This document shows positions 18,872-27,691 of a stretch of DNA of 63,040 nucleotides, piece after piece (positions within the stretch are counted from its first letter, which is position 1; each line of letters starts with the position of its first letter). The notes under the pieces are model-generated. The model was not told where the DNA came from. It saw nothing but the letters and a program-made list of their open reading frames with translations, and did no database searches. The translations under genes were made by a program, and so were the position numbers. This DNA is from Candidatus Heimdallarchaeota archaeon (GTDB lineage: Archaea > Asgardarchaeota > Heimdallarchaeia > JABLTI01), in contig JAHLVW010000057.1 of NCBI GenBank assembly GCA_019058275.1, forward strand, positions 1-63,040. The letters run 5' to 3'.

Positions 18872-19246
18872 TTATTTCCTTCTATTTTTAGATCGAGGTG
18901 AATTTCTGGTGTATGGAGCTAATCTAGCTCTAGTTCGATATTCATAAGGACTTTTTGCTTCATCGAACTCTCGTTGCTTTTTAATTATACGTAATTTTTC
19001 TGCTTCTTTATCAAAATCAATTTTAAGAATATTAAATGAAACTAGTTGATCAGTAACATCAATGACTTTCTTAATTTCAATTGGAACAAGAATTTCACCT
19101 TTGAAGAATTTCTTAACAAGAACCATTGCATGAGGAACAGCTTTCTTAATCCTTTTACCAAGCAAATCATCTATTCGGATAATAGGACCGAGCTTCTTTT
19201 TATTTTTATCAACAGCAGTTTTTCTCAATAATCGTTCATTTGACAT
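18872..19246 (-). CDS. Small PRC-barrel-like basic protein
   Basis: This 124-residue protein has a beta-strand-rich N-terminal half (residues 1-80: KTAVDKNKKKLGPIIRID, LVPIEIKKVIDVTDQLVSF) in the style of PRC-barrel domains, and a basic, probably disordered C-terminal tail ending RSKNRRK. A paralog with the same plan lies at 54141-54521. PRC-barrels in archaea occur in RNA-processing and cell-division (CdvA-like) proteins, and the basic tail would suit RNA or ribosome binding; both are inference. GTGAT four bases before the ATG is a good ribosome site. Confidence 0.6.
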   Translation of the reverse strand: MSNERLLRKTAVDKNKKKLGPIIRIDDLLGKRIKKAVPHAMVLVKKFFKGEILVPIEIKKVIDVTDQLVSFNILKIDFDKEAEKLRIIKKQREFDEAKSPYEYRTRARLAPYTRNSPRSKNRRK

Positions 19247-19385
19247 AAAATCACATTAAAATGCAAGTAGTTTATAATCTTTTAAGGTTTTTAGGTTTTA
19301 CAGGGTAAGTTATTTTTTTTCTTCTCACCATAAGTAAACAAGCTGAGAAAAATTTGGGATTGATAGAAGAGATGAAATTACAATA

Positions 19386-20090
19386 TTACTTTGTTACTAA
19401 ATAAGGAGCTGGAAATGAGAAATCTACTATTAAATTCTCAACTTCTTGTTCATCTCCATCATAAAAATAACCTTCAAGACAATCCCACAATAGATTCCAA
19501 TCATCATTAGGATATAATGAAGAATAACTTGGACATCTTCCTTGACAATGTAAACTAGCAACACATAGGCCATTAAGCAGAAAAGTAAAATCTTCTTCCT
19601 TGGATAATTGCCAAACACCTGTTGCTAAGCAATTACCTGCATCATCACCAAAATTGTAGGGTGATACCCAATCCCATTTATCATTTAATTCACTATCTAA
19701 AATTTCCATTTTTAAGGAAAAATCGTCCCACTTATCATTACCATTGGAATCCGAAGCAACAACAATAATAAAATCAAAATCTTTAGGATTGGAAACAGAA
19801 GGTTTGTTAGAATTTTCAATACCCTCATAAAAATACCAATTATCACCAAATCCATTATTGACAATCTCATACATAAAAAATTGATTTGCTTTACCACCAG
19901 TAGAGGGAACATCAACCAAAATGATAAGCTTCTGATCACCCCAATTGAGTCTAGAACAGTTGATAAAAAGCCAAGCATCTTGTTTGATACTATAACCAAT
20001 ATATACTCCTAAACCTATACCTATCCCCCCAAAAACAATAATGTAACTAATAACTATAAAACTGATTGCTCTCCGATTCTTTTGATTCAC
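19386..20090 (-). CDS. Membrane-anchored secreted protein, unknown function
   Basis: I do not recognise the family. One N-terminal membrane segment (a 20-residue run beginning AISFIVISYIIV) is followed by about 200 residues rich in Asp, Asn, Trp and Tyr with DSNGNDKWDDF-like turns and four cysteines near the C-terminus (CVASLHCQGRC), which may form disulfides outside the cell. The frame reaches an ATG at 20132. I prefer GTG 20090: AGGGGAT lies just upstream, and a TATA-like TTTATATTA near 20110 would fall inside the longer version. It is the last gene before the tRNA half at 20222. Confidence 0.55.
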   Translation of the reverse strand: MNQKNRRAISFIVISYIIVFGGIGIGLGVYIGYSIKQDAWLFINCSRLNWGDQKLIILVDVPSTGGKANQFFMYEIVNNGFGDNWYFYEGIENSNKPSVSNPKDFDFIIVVASDSNGNDKWDDFSLKMEILDSELNDKWDWVSPYNFGDDAGNCLATGVWQLSKEEDFTFLLNGLCVASLHCQGRCPSYSSLYPNDDWNLLWDCLEGYFYDGDEQEVENLIVDFSFPAPYLVTK

Positions 20091-20221
20091 AACATCCCCT
20101 AAAGAATATTGTAATATAAATATAATAAACATTTCTGAACTCGAAACAATAATTCTCTTCTCACCGTAAGTATTTTAAAGAGAAAAAGAGAGAAAAAAAA
20201 TAGTATTCAAATTTTAATCCT

Positions 20222-20249
20222 AGGCCCGTAGCGCAGTCTGGACAGCGCG
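20222..20249 (+). tRNA. Orphan 5' half of a tRNA (disrupted tRNA gene)
   Basis: The 28 bases read as acceptor 5' strand AGGCCCG, TA, D-stem GCGC, a 10-base D-loop with GG, D-stem GCGC and G26, the same D-arm layout as tRNA-Arg at 32.7 kb. No anticodon arm, T-arm or 3' acceptor strand follows; the sequence turns AT-rich and meets the stop of an ABC gene 40 bases on. A 3' half with the exactly complementary acceptor strand CGGGCCT lies 13.6 kb away at 33842-33875. The natural reading is a tRNA gene split by an insertion; the amino acid identity is lost with the anticodon. Confidence 0.75.
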
Positions 20250-20288
20250 ATAATAATGACTATACTTTATTGCAAACTTCTAACTGAT

Positions 20289-21980
20289 TTAAATATTGAC
20301 AATTTTCTTACTAAGATATTGTTCCTTTAATTTTGCACAATACTTGTGCGTTGCTATCAAATCCTTAGTAATCCTGTTATTTTCGATTTCTATAATTCGA
20401 CTATTAGGAATTATTGATACTAAATCATGAGTAACTGCAAGAACAGATGCATTAGTGCTCATTACATATTCAGCAAGAAGATTTATTATTTTACGTTTGT
20501 TCAGTTCATCTAAGTTAGCAGTAGGTTCATCAATTAACATAATCTTGGGAGATAAGAGTAATCCCAAAAGAATTGATGCTCTTTTCTTTTCTCCTTGGGA
20601 GTAATTCTCTACAAGCTGATTCTTAATGTCATCCAATGAGAGATATTGTAATAAATAATTCAAACTATAGAAATTCTGATGTTCTTCTTTTTTATTAGTT
20701 GAAAAATAATTGATATTTTCAATAAGATTCATGGAAGGATACAAGTTTATATATTGTGAGGAGTAATACACTGATTGAGATCTCAATTTTTCAATTAATG
20801 AGAGATTAGATGGTCGGATTTCTTCACCAAGAATATTAATATATCCTGTAAAGTCCAAATCAATGCCTGATATAAGATTCAAAAGTGTTGTTTTCCCAGT
20901 ACCAGATGGACCAATTAGAAATACTAATTCACCAGGATATAATTGAAAATCTATATTTTGTAAAATTAATTCTTTACTTGGGGAATAATAGAATTTTGTT
21001 AAGTCTTTGCACTCTAAAATACTTATCTCACTTTTATTTCGTTTTCTTGGTTGATATTTTGGGATTTCTATTTGGGAAATTTCTTTTACTTCAAAACTTT
21101 CTGGTGATTCAGGATTTTCAAGATAGATTTTTTTCGTTGTGTGATCAACAATAAATTTCACTTTTTTCTTCAGTGATAAAAGGTCTTTGATTTGGTTTGG
21201 GAGGAATAAGTAAGAAAAACTATCAATATGAGAAACAAACATTTCAGATGTAAGGGGTTTATCCTTTTCACTTACCTCTGGCAAATCTTCTTGAGCATAA
21301 ATGGCTCCTAGTCTACCATTAAAAATTAGAAACGATTCAGAGACCACAGAAAAGTAAATGGGATCATGGCTAACAACAATAACGGTAGTTTTTTCCTCTT
21401 GATTTATTTTTTTAAGAAGATCCAAGATAATTTTAGAGTTCTTTTTATCAAGTTGACCAGTAGGTTCATCAGCCAATAATATTGGTGGAGAGTTTACGAG
21501 GGAAATTGCTAAACTAACTCGCATACTTTCTCCCATTGAAAGCTGCTTTGCTCTTCTGAGAGAGAGATGTTTGATTTCCATTTTTTCAAGTATTTCATCA
21601 ACTTGTTTTTTTGATTCTTCCAAGCTCCTACCAATAAGTCTTGTTGGTACCATTAGATTCCGTTCAACAGTTAAATCAGGAAATAGATTATAATGCGGTA
21701 TTTGATTAAGGAATCCAATTTTTTGTAAACGAAAATTGTATAATTCTTTCTTAGACATTAAATCAATGTCTTGAGAAAGAACATTCACTTTACCACTGGT
21801 TGGTTGTTCTAAACCACTAATCATTCTCATGAGTGTAGATTTCCCAGCACCACTAGGTCCAATAATTGAAACAAAACTACCACTCTTAACATCTAAATCA
21901 CAACCACTTAAGGCAACAATGGAACGACCTAATTCAGGATTTGGATAAATTTTAGTTACTGCCTCTAGATTAATCATCAT
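20289..21980 (-). CDS. Tandem ABC ATPase (two LolD/MacB-type domains fused)
   Basis: One polypeptide of 563 residues with two nucleotide-binding domains. Domain 1 has Walker A GPSGAGKS (41-48), Q-loop Gln93, signature LSMGES (147-152), Walker B LLADEP (168-173) and a switch His. Domain 2 (from about 325) has GPSGTGKT, a YSQGEKKR signature and LIDEP. Both are of the class that powers FtsX/MacB-type permeases in lipoprotein or antimicrobial export. Two ATGs lie at the start; the second (21977) is better spaced from GGAGGG. It is the third gene of a tightly coupled operon with the permease and a TPR protein. Confidence 0.88.
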   Translation of the reverse strand: MMINLEAVTKIYPNPELGRSIVALSGCDLDVKSGSFVSIIGPSGAGKSTLMRMISGLEQPTSGKVNVLSQDIDLMSKKELYNFRLQKIGFLNQIPHYNLFPDLTVERNLMVPTRLIGRSLEESKKQVDEILEKMEIKHLSLRRAKQLSMGESMRVSLAISLVNSPPILLADEPTGQLDKKNSKIILDLLKKINQEEKTTVIVVSHDPIYFSVVSESFLIFNGRLGAIYAQEDLPEVSEKDKPLTSEMFVSHIDSFSYLFLPNQIKDLLSLKKKVKFIVDHTTKKIYLENPESPESFEVKEISQIEIPKYQPRKRNKSEISILECKDLTKFYYSPSKELILQNIDFQLYPGELVFLIGPSGTGKTTLLNLISGIDLDFTGYINILGEEIRPSNLSLIEKLRSQSVYYSSQYINLYPSMNLIENINYFSTNKKEEHQNFYSLNYLLQYLSLDDIKNQLVENYSQGEKKRASILLGLLLSPKIMLIDEPTANLDELNKRKIINLLAEYVMSTNASVLAVTHDLVSIIPNSRIIEIENNRITKDLIATHKYCAKLKEQYLSKKIVNI

Positions 21981-23278
21981 GTACCCTCCATAATTGATGG
22001 TTGAAACTCAAAGAATTTCTTCTGATAAAAATGTCTAATGAGAATGTCAACACCTATTAGAGCCACTAATATGACTGACAAATAGAGTGAAAACTGGGAG
22101 TAATAAGGAACTTTCAGAATCCAATTCTCTGCTTTAATTAGAACTCTAAGAAGATAAACAAGAGAACCAATTCCAGCTCTACAACTAATTGGAAGAATTA
22201 GAAGTAAAACAAATAAATACTCAAAAAGGAAATTACTTGAAATAGTCTTAACTGAAAATCCTCGATAACGTAAAACCAGTATCCTTTCTCGTCGAGTATT
22301 AAGCATATCTTGTACTAGAACAATACCTACAATGAAAAATGAAATACCTACAAAAACACCTGTTGTAATAGATAGTGCTATGATACTTGTAGCAAAAGTT
22401 GGCAAGTAATCTGGATAAACATCGATCCAAGTTGTATGTATAATTGAATAAGGTGTTGATTGTAATGCTTGTAAAAATGTTTGCATTTCTGATTGTTTGT
22501 TGAGTTTAATGATAATAGCTTCCTCTAATGATACAATTGAAATATCTTCATTATGTTGAAGAATTACTTGAAAAGCTGATTCAGTCATGACCAGAAAAGG
22601 AATAGAGTTTTTTTCGAAATGATATGTTGAAAGTTGATAGTCATTCAATAATAGTGGGAAAAGATGAAACTTATCAAAAACTTTGAATTCTTGTTCAATG
22701 AATTGCTCATCATCAGCTGAAATGTTGTTAAAGCCCAATACAATGCTATTGCTTTCTGAACCATAGACAATTCTACTATTAAGAAACACATCCTCTGATT
22801 GAGTAAGAATAGAATTTGGAGTATCGCTGAATTCCTCTAAACCATCTTTTACAATTCCCAAATCATAATCCTTGGAATAAGAGATTGTAGATCCAAAGGT
22901 TTGCGAGATAACTAATACCTGATAATCAATGTCAAAAATTGATAACTGAACAAGAGAATAATTTGCAGCAGATTGGACAGAAGGAATCCCTGACATATCT
23001 GAAAGTAAAGATGAAGTGTTAGAAGGATTTTCTAATTGGATAGCAACATCTAAACCCAGATCAAATTTAGCTGAGTTAGTAGCATGTTGTGATAAATAAG
23101 CTGGAACTAGAAATGATTGAATAAAGAGAAGAAATGAAAGGGTTATGAAAAAGGATTGCTTCTTATGATGTTGAAAAGCAAGAGAAAGATTATGTAGGAT
23201 AATCGAGAATTTTTTAGTACCTTTTTTCCAGAGAGAATGAGATAACTTAACTATTTGTTTCAATAACGAATTAATCAA
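21977..23278 (-). CDS. FtsX/MacB-type permease
   Basis: A 433-residue membrane protein in the four-helix FtsX style. It has a basic cytoplasmic N-terminus (about 40 residues), helix 1 (about 43-62), a large extracytoplasmic domain (about 65-300), then a three-helix C-terminal block (about 303-330, 350-372, 394-415) with the coupling-like segment NTRRERILVLRYRG between helices 2 and 3. It would form the transmembrane part of a transporter driven by the adjacent tandem ATPase, whose gene overlaps its end by 4 bases; its own TTG start overlaps the TPR gene's stop. The substrate is unknown. Confidence 0.8.
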   Translation of the reverse strand: MINSLLKQIVKLSHSLWKKGTKKFSIILHNLSLAFQHHKKQSFFITLSFLLFIQSFLVPAYLSQHATNSAKFDLGLDVAIQLENPSNTSSLLSDMSGIPSVQSAANYSLVQLSIFDIDYQVLVISQTFGSTISYSKDYDLGIVKDGLEEFSDTPNSILTQSEDVFLNSRIVYGSESNSIVLGFNNISADDEQFIEQEFKVFDKFHLFPLLLNDYQLSTYHFEKNSIPFLVMTESAFQVILQHNEDISIVSLEEAIIIKLNKQSEMQTFLQALQSTPYSIIHTTWIDVYPDYLPTFATSIIALSITTGVFVGISFFIVGIVLVQDMLNTRRERILVLRYRGFSVKTISSNFLFEYLFVLLLILPISCRAGIGSLVYLLRVLIKAENWILKVPYYSQFSLYLSVILVALIGVDILIRHFYQKKFFEFQPSIMEGT

Positions 23279-24261
23279 AATAAAGAGTAAACATCAACTG
23301 ACTTTCTCCACCGGTTCTTACTTTTGGTTACATTTTTACCATCGATATACACTATTCGATTAAGGAATATATCACGTTCTTTTGCTAATTGAACTAATGA
23401 ATCGTAATACTCACTTTTAACAATACTAGTAAATTCAGAATCAATATGTATTTGTCTAATGGTCTTAGGATTAACTGTTATTGCTTGTTTTATATACTCA
23501 ATAACATCATCATGATTGAGATGAGCTTTTATTTTAGCAATTTCATATAGTGTTCGTAAATTCGTTGGTTGTAAATCATTTAATTTAACCCAATAACGTA
23601 ATGCACAAGGAAAATCTTTTTCCTTTTGAGTATTTTCAGCAAGTGAAACTAATACATCACAATCTTCAGAATCAATTCCAAATAATTTTTCTAACAGTTC
23701 TAAACCTTTCTGATAAAAACCCATTTCGAAATATTTCATGCCAATATGCTTTAGAGCTGGAGGGAAATCTGGTTTTATTGCCAATATTTGAGAATAAAAT
23801 TCATCTGCCTTACTAAATTCACCAAATTTCCAAAAATAATCACCTAATCTAACTAAAGTAATATCATCCTTTGGATTAATTTTCAATATTTTATACCAAA
23901 GATCTAGTGCATTAAGTGGTTGATTTGATTCCATGAAAGTAAGAGCAATATTATATAATGCTCGAGTATCATTTGGATTTAATTCCAAAACTCTATGCCA
24001 AGATCTTAAAGCTTGTTCTTTTCTATCTAAACGACTGTATGCTACTCCTAAATTTAACCAGTATTCAGATTCTTTAGAATTCAATTTTATAGCTCGAAGA
24101 AAATGATTTTTTCCTACAGTTATTCTGCCATCAGTCGAATACCATAATCCAAGTTGATTGTGTGAATCATCATCATCAGGATATGTTTTAACAGTTCGCT
24201 GGAAGTCATAAATTCTTTTTCGAATAAGTTCTTTTCTAGGATCATAAAACATGTTAAACAC
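23275..24261 (-). CDS. Tetratricopeptide-repeat protein
   Basis: The 328 residues are almost entirely TPR helices: about seven 34-residue repeats with the usual pattern, for example YWLNLGVAYSRLDRKEQAL, ALYNIALTFMESNQPLNAL and TLVRLGDYFWKFGEFSKAD, each ending in NPxD/KP. TPRs are protein-protein docking scaffolds. It is the first gene of the TPR/permease/ATPase operon and is translationally coupled to the permease, so it may dock to the transporter or its cargo. GTG 24261 and ATG 24252 are alternative starts. The last 50 residues are not repeat-like. Confidence 0.85.
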   Translation of the reverse strand: MFNMFYDPRKELIRKRIYDFQRTVKTYPDDDDSHNQLGLWYSTDGRITVGKNHFLRAIKLNSKESEYWLNLGVAYSRLDRKEQALRSWHRVLELNPNDTRALYNIALTFMESNQPLNALDLWYKILKINPKDDITLVRLGDYFWKFGEFSKADEFYSQILAIKPDFPPALKHIGMKYFEMGFYQKGLELLEKLFGIDSEDCDVLVSLAENTQKEKDFPCALRYWVKLNDLQPTNLRTLYEIAKIKAHLNHDDVIEYIKQAITVNPKTIRQIHIDSEFTSIVKSEYYDSLVQLAKERDIFLNRIVYIDGKNVTKSKNRWRKSVDVYSLF

Positions 24262-24382
24262 TCAAAGATACTCTCAAATCTTTTCTTAATAAATTACTAA
24301 TTTAGCTTTTTCATGGAAAAATAACTTTTCTTTACTTGAGTAAGTATTTCAGCAGGTACTTGATTTTCTTTAAAATTTGTCT

Positions 24383-24994
24383 TTACATTTCCTTATACCC
24401 AATGATTCTTACTTTGTTTTGACCAATTAATCGTTTTAATTCGGTTTCAATATCATACGAATCCGCTATTGTTTCATTAATTAATTCTTCTCGCAATTTT
24501 TCTTCTTCTTTTTCTGTTAATTTAAGGTATTTTCTCTCTCTTATCCATTCTTCCTCTATCTCTCTTATTTCTTCCTCTATTTGTTCATTTTCTTGTATCA
24601 AATTGATGATATCTTTTGTTTTCTCTCTTTCCTTATAATTCGCATCATTATAATATTGCCACAATCTATCAACTAAGATATGTTCTTTATTAATCATGTA
24701 TTTTCTTTTCTGATGTTTCAGTACGCCTTCCTTCACTACTCTTTGCAATTTTTCTATTAATCTACTTCTCTTAAGAGGTATTTTTTTCTGTAATTCTACT
24801 AGTGAATATTTCTTTGTATATCCTTTCTCTATTTTTTCTGTTAGAAGCAATTTTATAATTTGGTATGCGAATTCTCCTTCATGTACAGTAATTCTTAGTA
24901 GATTTTTGGTTATCCTTCCTTGATCTTTTATTGAGATTTTTGTTAATCTTTCCAAATCATTAGCTATTGTTTCCTTTCCTATTTCTTCACTCAT
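24383..24994 (-). CDS. Winged-helix/coiled-coil protein of the Cas1-like module
   Basis: This 203-residue protein has a central winged-helix-like segment (about 55-105: YSLVELQKKIPLKRSRLIEKLQRVVKEG, then a basic wing KHQKRKYMI) and a long Glu/Lys-rich coiled coil (about 118-180). The family is not recognised. ATG 24994 follows the stop of the Cas1-like gene by six bases, with AGGTAA between, so it is translated from the same message and probably works with it, for example as a DNA-binding accessory. Codons are strongly AT-biased, like its neighbours up to 32.7 kb. Confidence 0.6.
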   Translation of the reverse strand: MSEEIGKETIANDLERLTKISIKDQGRITKNLLRITVHEGEFAYQIIKLLLTEKIEKGYTKKYSLVELQKKIPLKRSRLIEKLQRVVKEGVLKHQKRKYMINKEHILVDRLWQYYNDANYKEREKTKDIINLIQENEQIEEEIREIEEEWIRERKYLKLTEKEEEKLREELINETIADSYDIETELKRLIGQNKVRIIGYKEM

Positions 24995-25000
24995 TTACCT

Positions 25001-26860
25001 TCATCCTTCCTTTAATGCTAACGGTTTAAATCCTATTTCGTTATGGTAATTTCTTAATTCTTTAACAAACTGGTCTTTTTCTTTTCTATCTAATAATCCC
25101 CATACTCCTTCTCTTATAATTGCCCAAGGTTGAAATGTCACCCCATGATGTTTTATTTCATAGTTGTTACTTTTTATTATGAGATCATTCAACCAATACT
25201 TTCCTTCTAAATAATAGTCATTTATTTTGCTCCTTCCTGTTTTACCATTCATTTTACTGTTTAATGCTTCTTTCACGATTTGTTCTAATTGTTCATTAAG
25301 TTCAGATTGTGGATATACAAAAAACACTTTTTGCCTTCTTCTACCATATTTATATTGTACTTGATTAGGAATTATTTCTTCATTCACTAATGCTTCTATT
25401 AGGAAAGGCAAAACTACAAGTTTAATTGGTTCAGACATATCTAAGTGAAGTCCAAACACCCCTCCCTTTGTTTTTCCATGACATATTCCTGGTAATCCAT
25501 CCCAACAAAAATTAATTTTTGTGCAATATTCTTTCACATAATCTCTCGCTTTGTCATAAACACCATTTATTAGTGTATCAATCGCTGAATAAGAAAAGTG
25601 TAACCCGTATGGTTTGAAATTATCCTGCATTAATCGAGCTGACCCTCTGCCTGGAAAGTATATTCCTATTTTCTCGAAAAAGGCTGCTAATGTCCACCAC
25701 ATATTCTTTGCAGCATCTCTGTCTAGATCGTTCCACTCACTTGGAGTTATTGATGTTTTTCTATTTAATTCTTGTATTTTTGTTTCAATCAGTGTTAAAG
25801 TAGATTTCAATTTCTCTTTATCGAGATGATGAGATATTCTTTGAAGGATTGTTCTTCTGCTTACTAATGTTGCTAAACAAAATTCTTTATTAGCAATCTT
25901 TGTTTCCCGTAGTATATTTAGTATTCCAACTTGCTGTTTTATTGGTGGTGGGCTTTTAATTTTCTCTCCGCCAAAAATCACATGAATTTTTTTATACCCT
26001 TTTGATGGCAAAACATCTAAAAGATAATCATAATCCGATTTTTTTCTAGCAACGATATATTCTAGAGTTGTGAGTTTTCCTACCCAGTTACAAACAACTA
26101 ATGTTTTTGTATTGAAATTGAGTATACAAGATTTAAGATCAGGTATAACAATACCGTGTTTTGTACCAACATATGGGACAATAGTGGAGAAGATGCCTGA
26201 TGCTTTGTAGAAATGTTCCCTATAGACATCCCCTTTTTCTTCTGCATAAATCACTCGAAAGAGATTTTCTTTTTCCTTAAACACAAGTTTGATAATTGAC
26301 TCACAATTTATGCAACGTATAACAGAGCTTCCAAGTTTCGCGATAAATCCATTGCCTATGGGAAGTTCTTCGCCACAAAATTTACAGTGATAACTTGTTT
26401 TGTATCCTGTTTTTGTTCTTGTTACTTTTCTTGTTTCATCCAAAAAATCTTGAAATTTCTTTCTTTCCCAATTTGTTTTTCGATCTATGAACCATTGACA
26501 AGCTATCGTATCATGATCCAGCTTCTTCATTACTCGTCGTGGTTCTTCGATGTATCCTGCATCTGCAAGTTCTTCATAAAAAATACAAGTATCGATAGTA
26601 CTTTTGTTATGACAATTCTTACATTTTTTTCCAATAAATTCAGGCCAAGTATTTTTAGATAATTTATAAAATGCTATTCTTCCCTTAAACCAAACAACTT
26701 CTTTTTTATCAACTCGCTTCTCTTTTTCAAGAATTTTAATGTTTTTAGCAACAAATGCATTCGAACATCCTAATTGGTTCTCAATATTCTTGACAGTTAT
26801 GGGGTATACCCCTGTGTGGTTACTAATTAGTGTTAAGATTTTTTCTTGGATTTCATTCAA
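25001..26860 (-). CDS. Cas1-like integrase with N-terminal winged helix and zinc ribbons
   Basis: A 619-residue protein. Residues 1-70 are a winged helix. Cysteine pairs at 80/83, 159/162 and 183/186 suggest zinc ribbons. From about 230 it follows Cas1: a beta-strand domain (235-300), then helices with the conserved order of DAAKNMWW (380s, the EGxAARxYW site), HGKTKGG (His461) and LHLDMSEPIK (Asp474, Glu477), the last matching the DLxEPFR motif. The first acidic ligand appears as Asp380 rather than Glu. Cas1 integrates DNA ends; without CRISPR genes it acts as a transposase in casposons. Here no CRISPR array, Cas2 or PolB is seen. The start is TTG 26860 with GGGGATT upstream. The assignment rests on motif reading only. 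Confidence 0.65.
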   Translation of the reverse strand: MNEIQEKILTLISNHTGVYPITVKNIENQLGCSNAFVAKNIKILEKEKRVDKKEVVWFKGRIAFYKLSKNTWPEFIGKKCKNCHNKSTIDTCIFYEELADAGYIEEPRRVMKKLDHDTIACQWFIDRKTNWERKKFQDFLDETRKVTRTKTGYKTSYHCKFCGEELPIGNGFIAKLGSSVIRCINCESIIKLVFKEKENLFRVIYAEEKGDVYREHFYKASGIFSTIVPYVGTKHGIVIPDLKSCILNFNTKTLVVCNWVGKLTTLEYIVARKKSDYDYLLDVLPSKGYKKIHVIFGGEKIKSPPPIKQQVGILNILRETKIANKEFCLATLVSRRTILQRISHHLDKEKLKSTLTLIETKIQELNRKTSITPSEWNDLDRDAAKNMWWTLAAFFEKIGIYFPGRGSARLMQDNFKPYGLHFSYSAIDTLINGVYDKARDYVKEYCTKINFCWDGLPGICHGKTKGGVFGLHLDMSEPIKLVVLPFLIEALVNEEIIPNQVQYKYGRRRQKVFFVYPQSELNEQLEQIVKEALNSKMNGKTGRSKINDYYLEGKYWLNDLIIKSNNYEIKHHGVTFQPWAIIREGVWGLLDRKEKDQFVKELRNYHNEIGFKPLALKEG

Positions 26861-26880
26861 GACAAAATCCCCTTACATTA

Positions 26881-27606
26881 TTATTTGTGAATTAATTTCA
26901 AATTTCTCTTTGAATGATTTATAATTAAATCCAGCTCTTCTTTAGATGGAACATATGGATTAATTATCTCATCCGAATTCACCTCTCCAACTGATTCATC
27001 GTCGTTTTCAAATTCACAGTATTTCTCATACATCTTATCCCTAAATGATACGATTTCAGTTTTTATGATGTCTTCAATTGGAGAATTCACATTGGCATAC
27101 GTTCTTTCTGTTAGTATCTTACTAACCAAATCATTCAAATCAGCATCTGTAATATTTTCTAATATAATTTCAATTCTTTTTTCTTCCATCTTTTTCTTTT
27201 GTATTTTTTCTCGAAGATTTTGTTTCTCGTGTTTTAATTGTTGGCTTAATTGTAGAAGATCTTTTTTTCTTTCATTTATTGTTTGTGAGCTATAAAAATC
27301 ATCACATAAAATAGCTAGTCTTGGATATAATTCATCATCAGATAAAGTATGTTTTACCCATACTTTCTTCTGAACTTTTTTTGTTTCGATCAAACTTTTT
27401 TCTTGTAATGATTTTAGTGCTTTAACTACTGATTTCTCATGTCTTCCTATATTATGAGCTAATTTCTTTAATCCACCAGTGAACCATTCATCCATTCCTT
27501 TGATAATTCTCCATAGAAAATAATAGATTATGTTTTGTTCAACTTTGGTTAACAATAAAATTTGGTAAGACATTTTGCTTATTCCTAGTTGTTTTGTACT
27601 AATCAT
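26881..27606 (-). CDS. Winged-helix DNA-binding protein with coiled coil
   Basis: About 241 residues from ATG 27606, which lies about 20 bases past a TATA-like TTTTTATAAAA; the frame extends to TTG 27618. Residues about 12-80 form a winged helix (FTGGLKKLAHNIGRHEKSVVKALKSLQEK recognition region), followed by a KVWVKHTLSDDELY strand, a Lys/Glu coiled coil (about 100-150) and an acidic C-terminus. It lies 20 bases upstream of the Cas1-like gene on the same strand and so is probably the regulator or DNA-targeting subunit of that module. A faint likeness to RPC34-type winged helices was noticed but is not strong enough to use. Confidence 0.6.
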   Translation of the reverse strand: MISTKQLGISKMSYQILLLTKVEQNIIYYFLWRIIKGMDEWFTGGLKKLAHNIGRHEKSVVKALKSLQEKSLIETKKVQKKVWVKHTLSDDELYPRLAILCDDFYSSQTINERKKDLLQLSQQLKHEKQNLREKIQKKKMEEKRIEIILENITDADLNDLVSKILTERTYANVNSPIEDIIKTEIVSFRDKMYEKYCEFENDDESVGEVNSDEIINPYVPSKEELDLIINHSKRNLKLIHK

Positions 27607-27639
27607 ATTCTTTGACAAAATCTTTTATAAAAAGCTAAA

Positions 27640-27676
27640 AACGGTTTTTTTGACGCTTAAATATAAAATAACCGTT
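27640..27676. promoter_or_regulatory. Inverted repeat around the TATA box of the Cas4-like gene
   Basis: AACGGTT (27640-27646) and its exact reverse complement AACCGTT (27670-27676) flank the TATA-like TTAAATATAAAA (27658-27669). The site sits between the divergent winged-helix/Cas1-like operon and the Cas4-like gene. A regulator binding both arms would cover the promoter; the adjacent winged-helix protein is the obvious candidate. Confidence 0.45.
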
Positions 27677-27691
27677 AACCATTTGAGAATA

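Noticed and set aside
20289..24261. ABC/FtsX/TPR operon as defence system
   Set aside because: The genes read as an ordinary export-type ABC transporter with a TPR partner. Position in the island alone is not enough.
26881..27606. RPC34-like RNA polymerase III subunit
   Set aside because: The winged helix and a following KVWV strand recall it, but the TGG-WY motif of RPC34 is missing and the neighbourhood is a mobile module.
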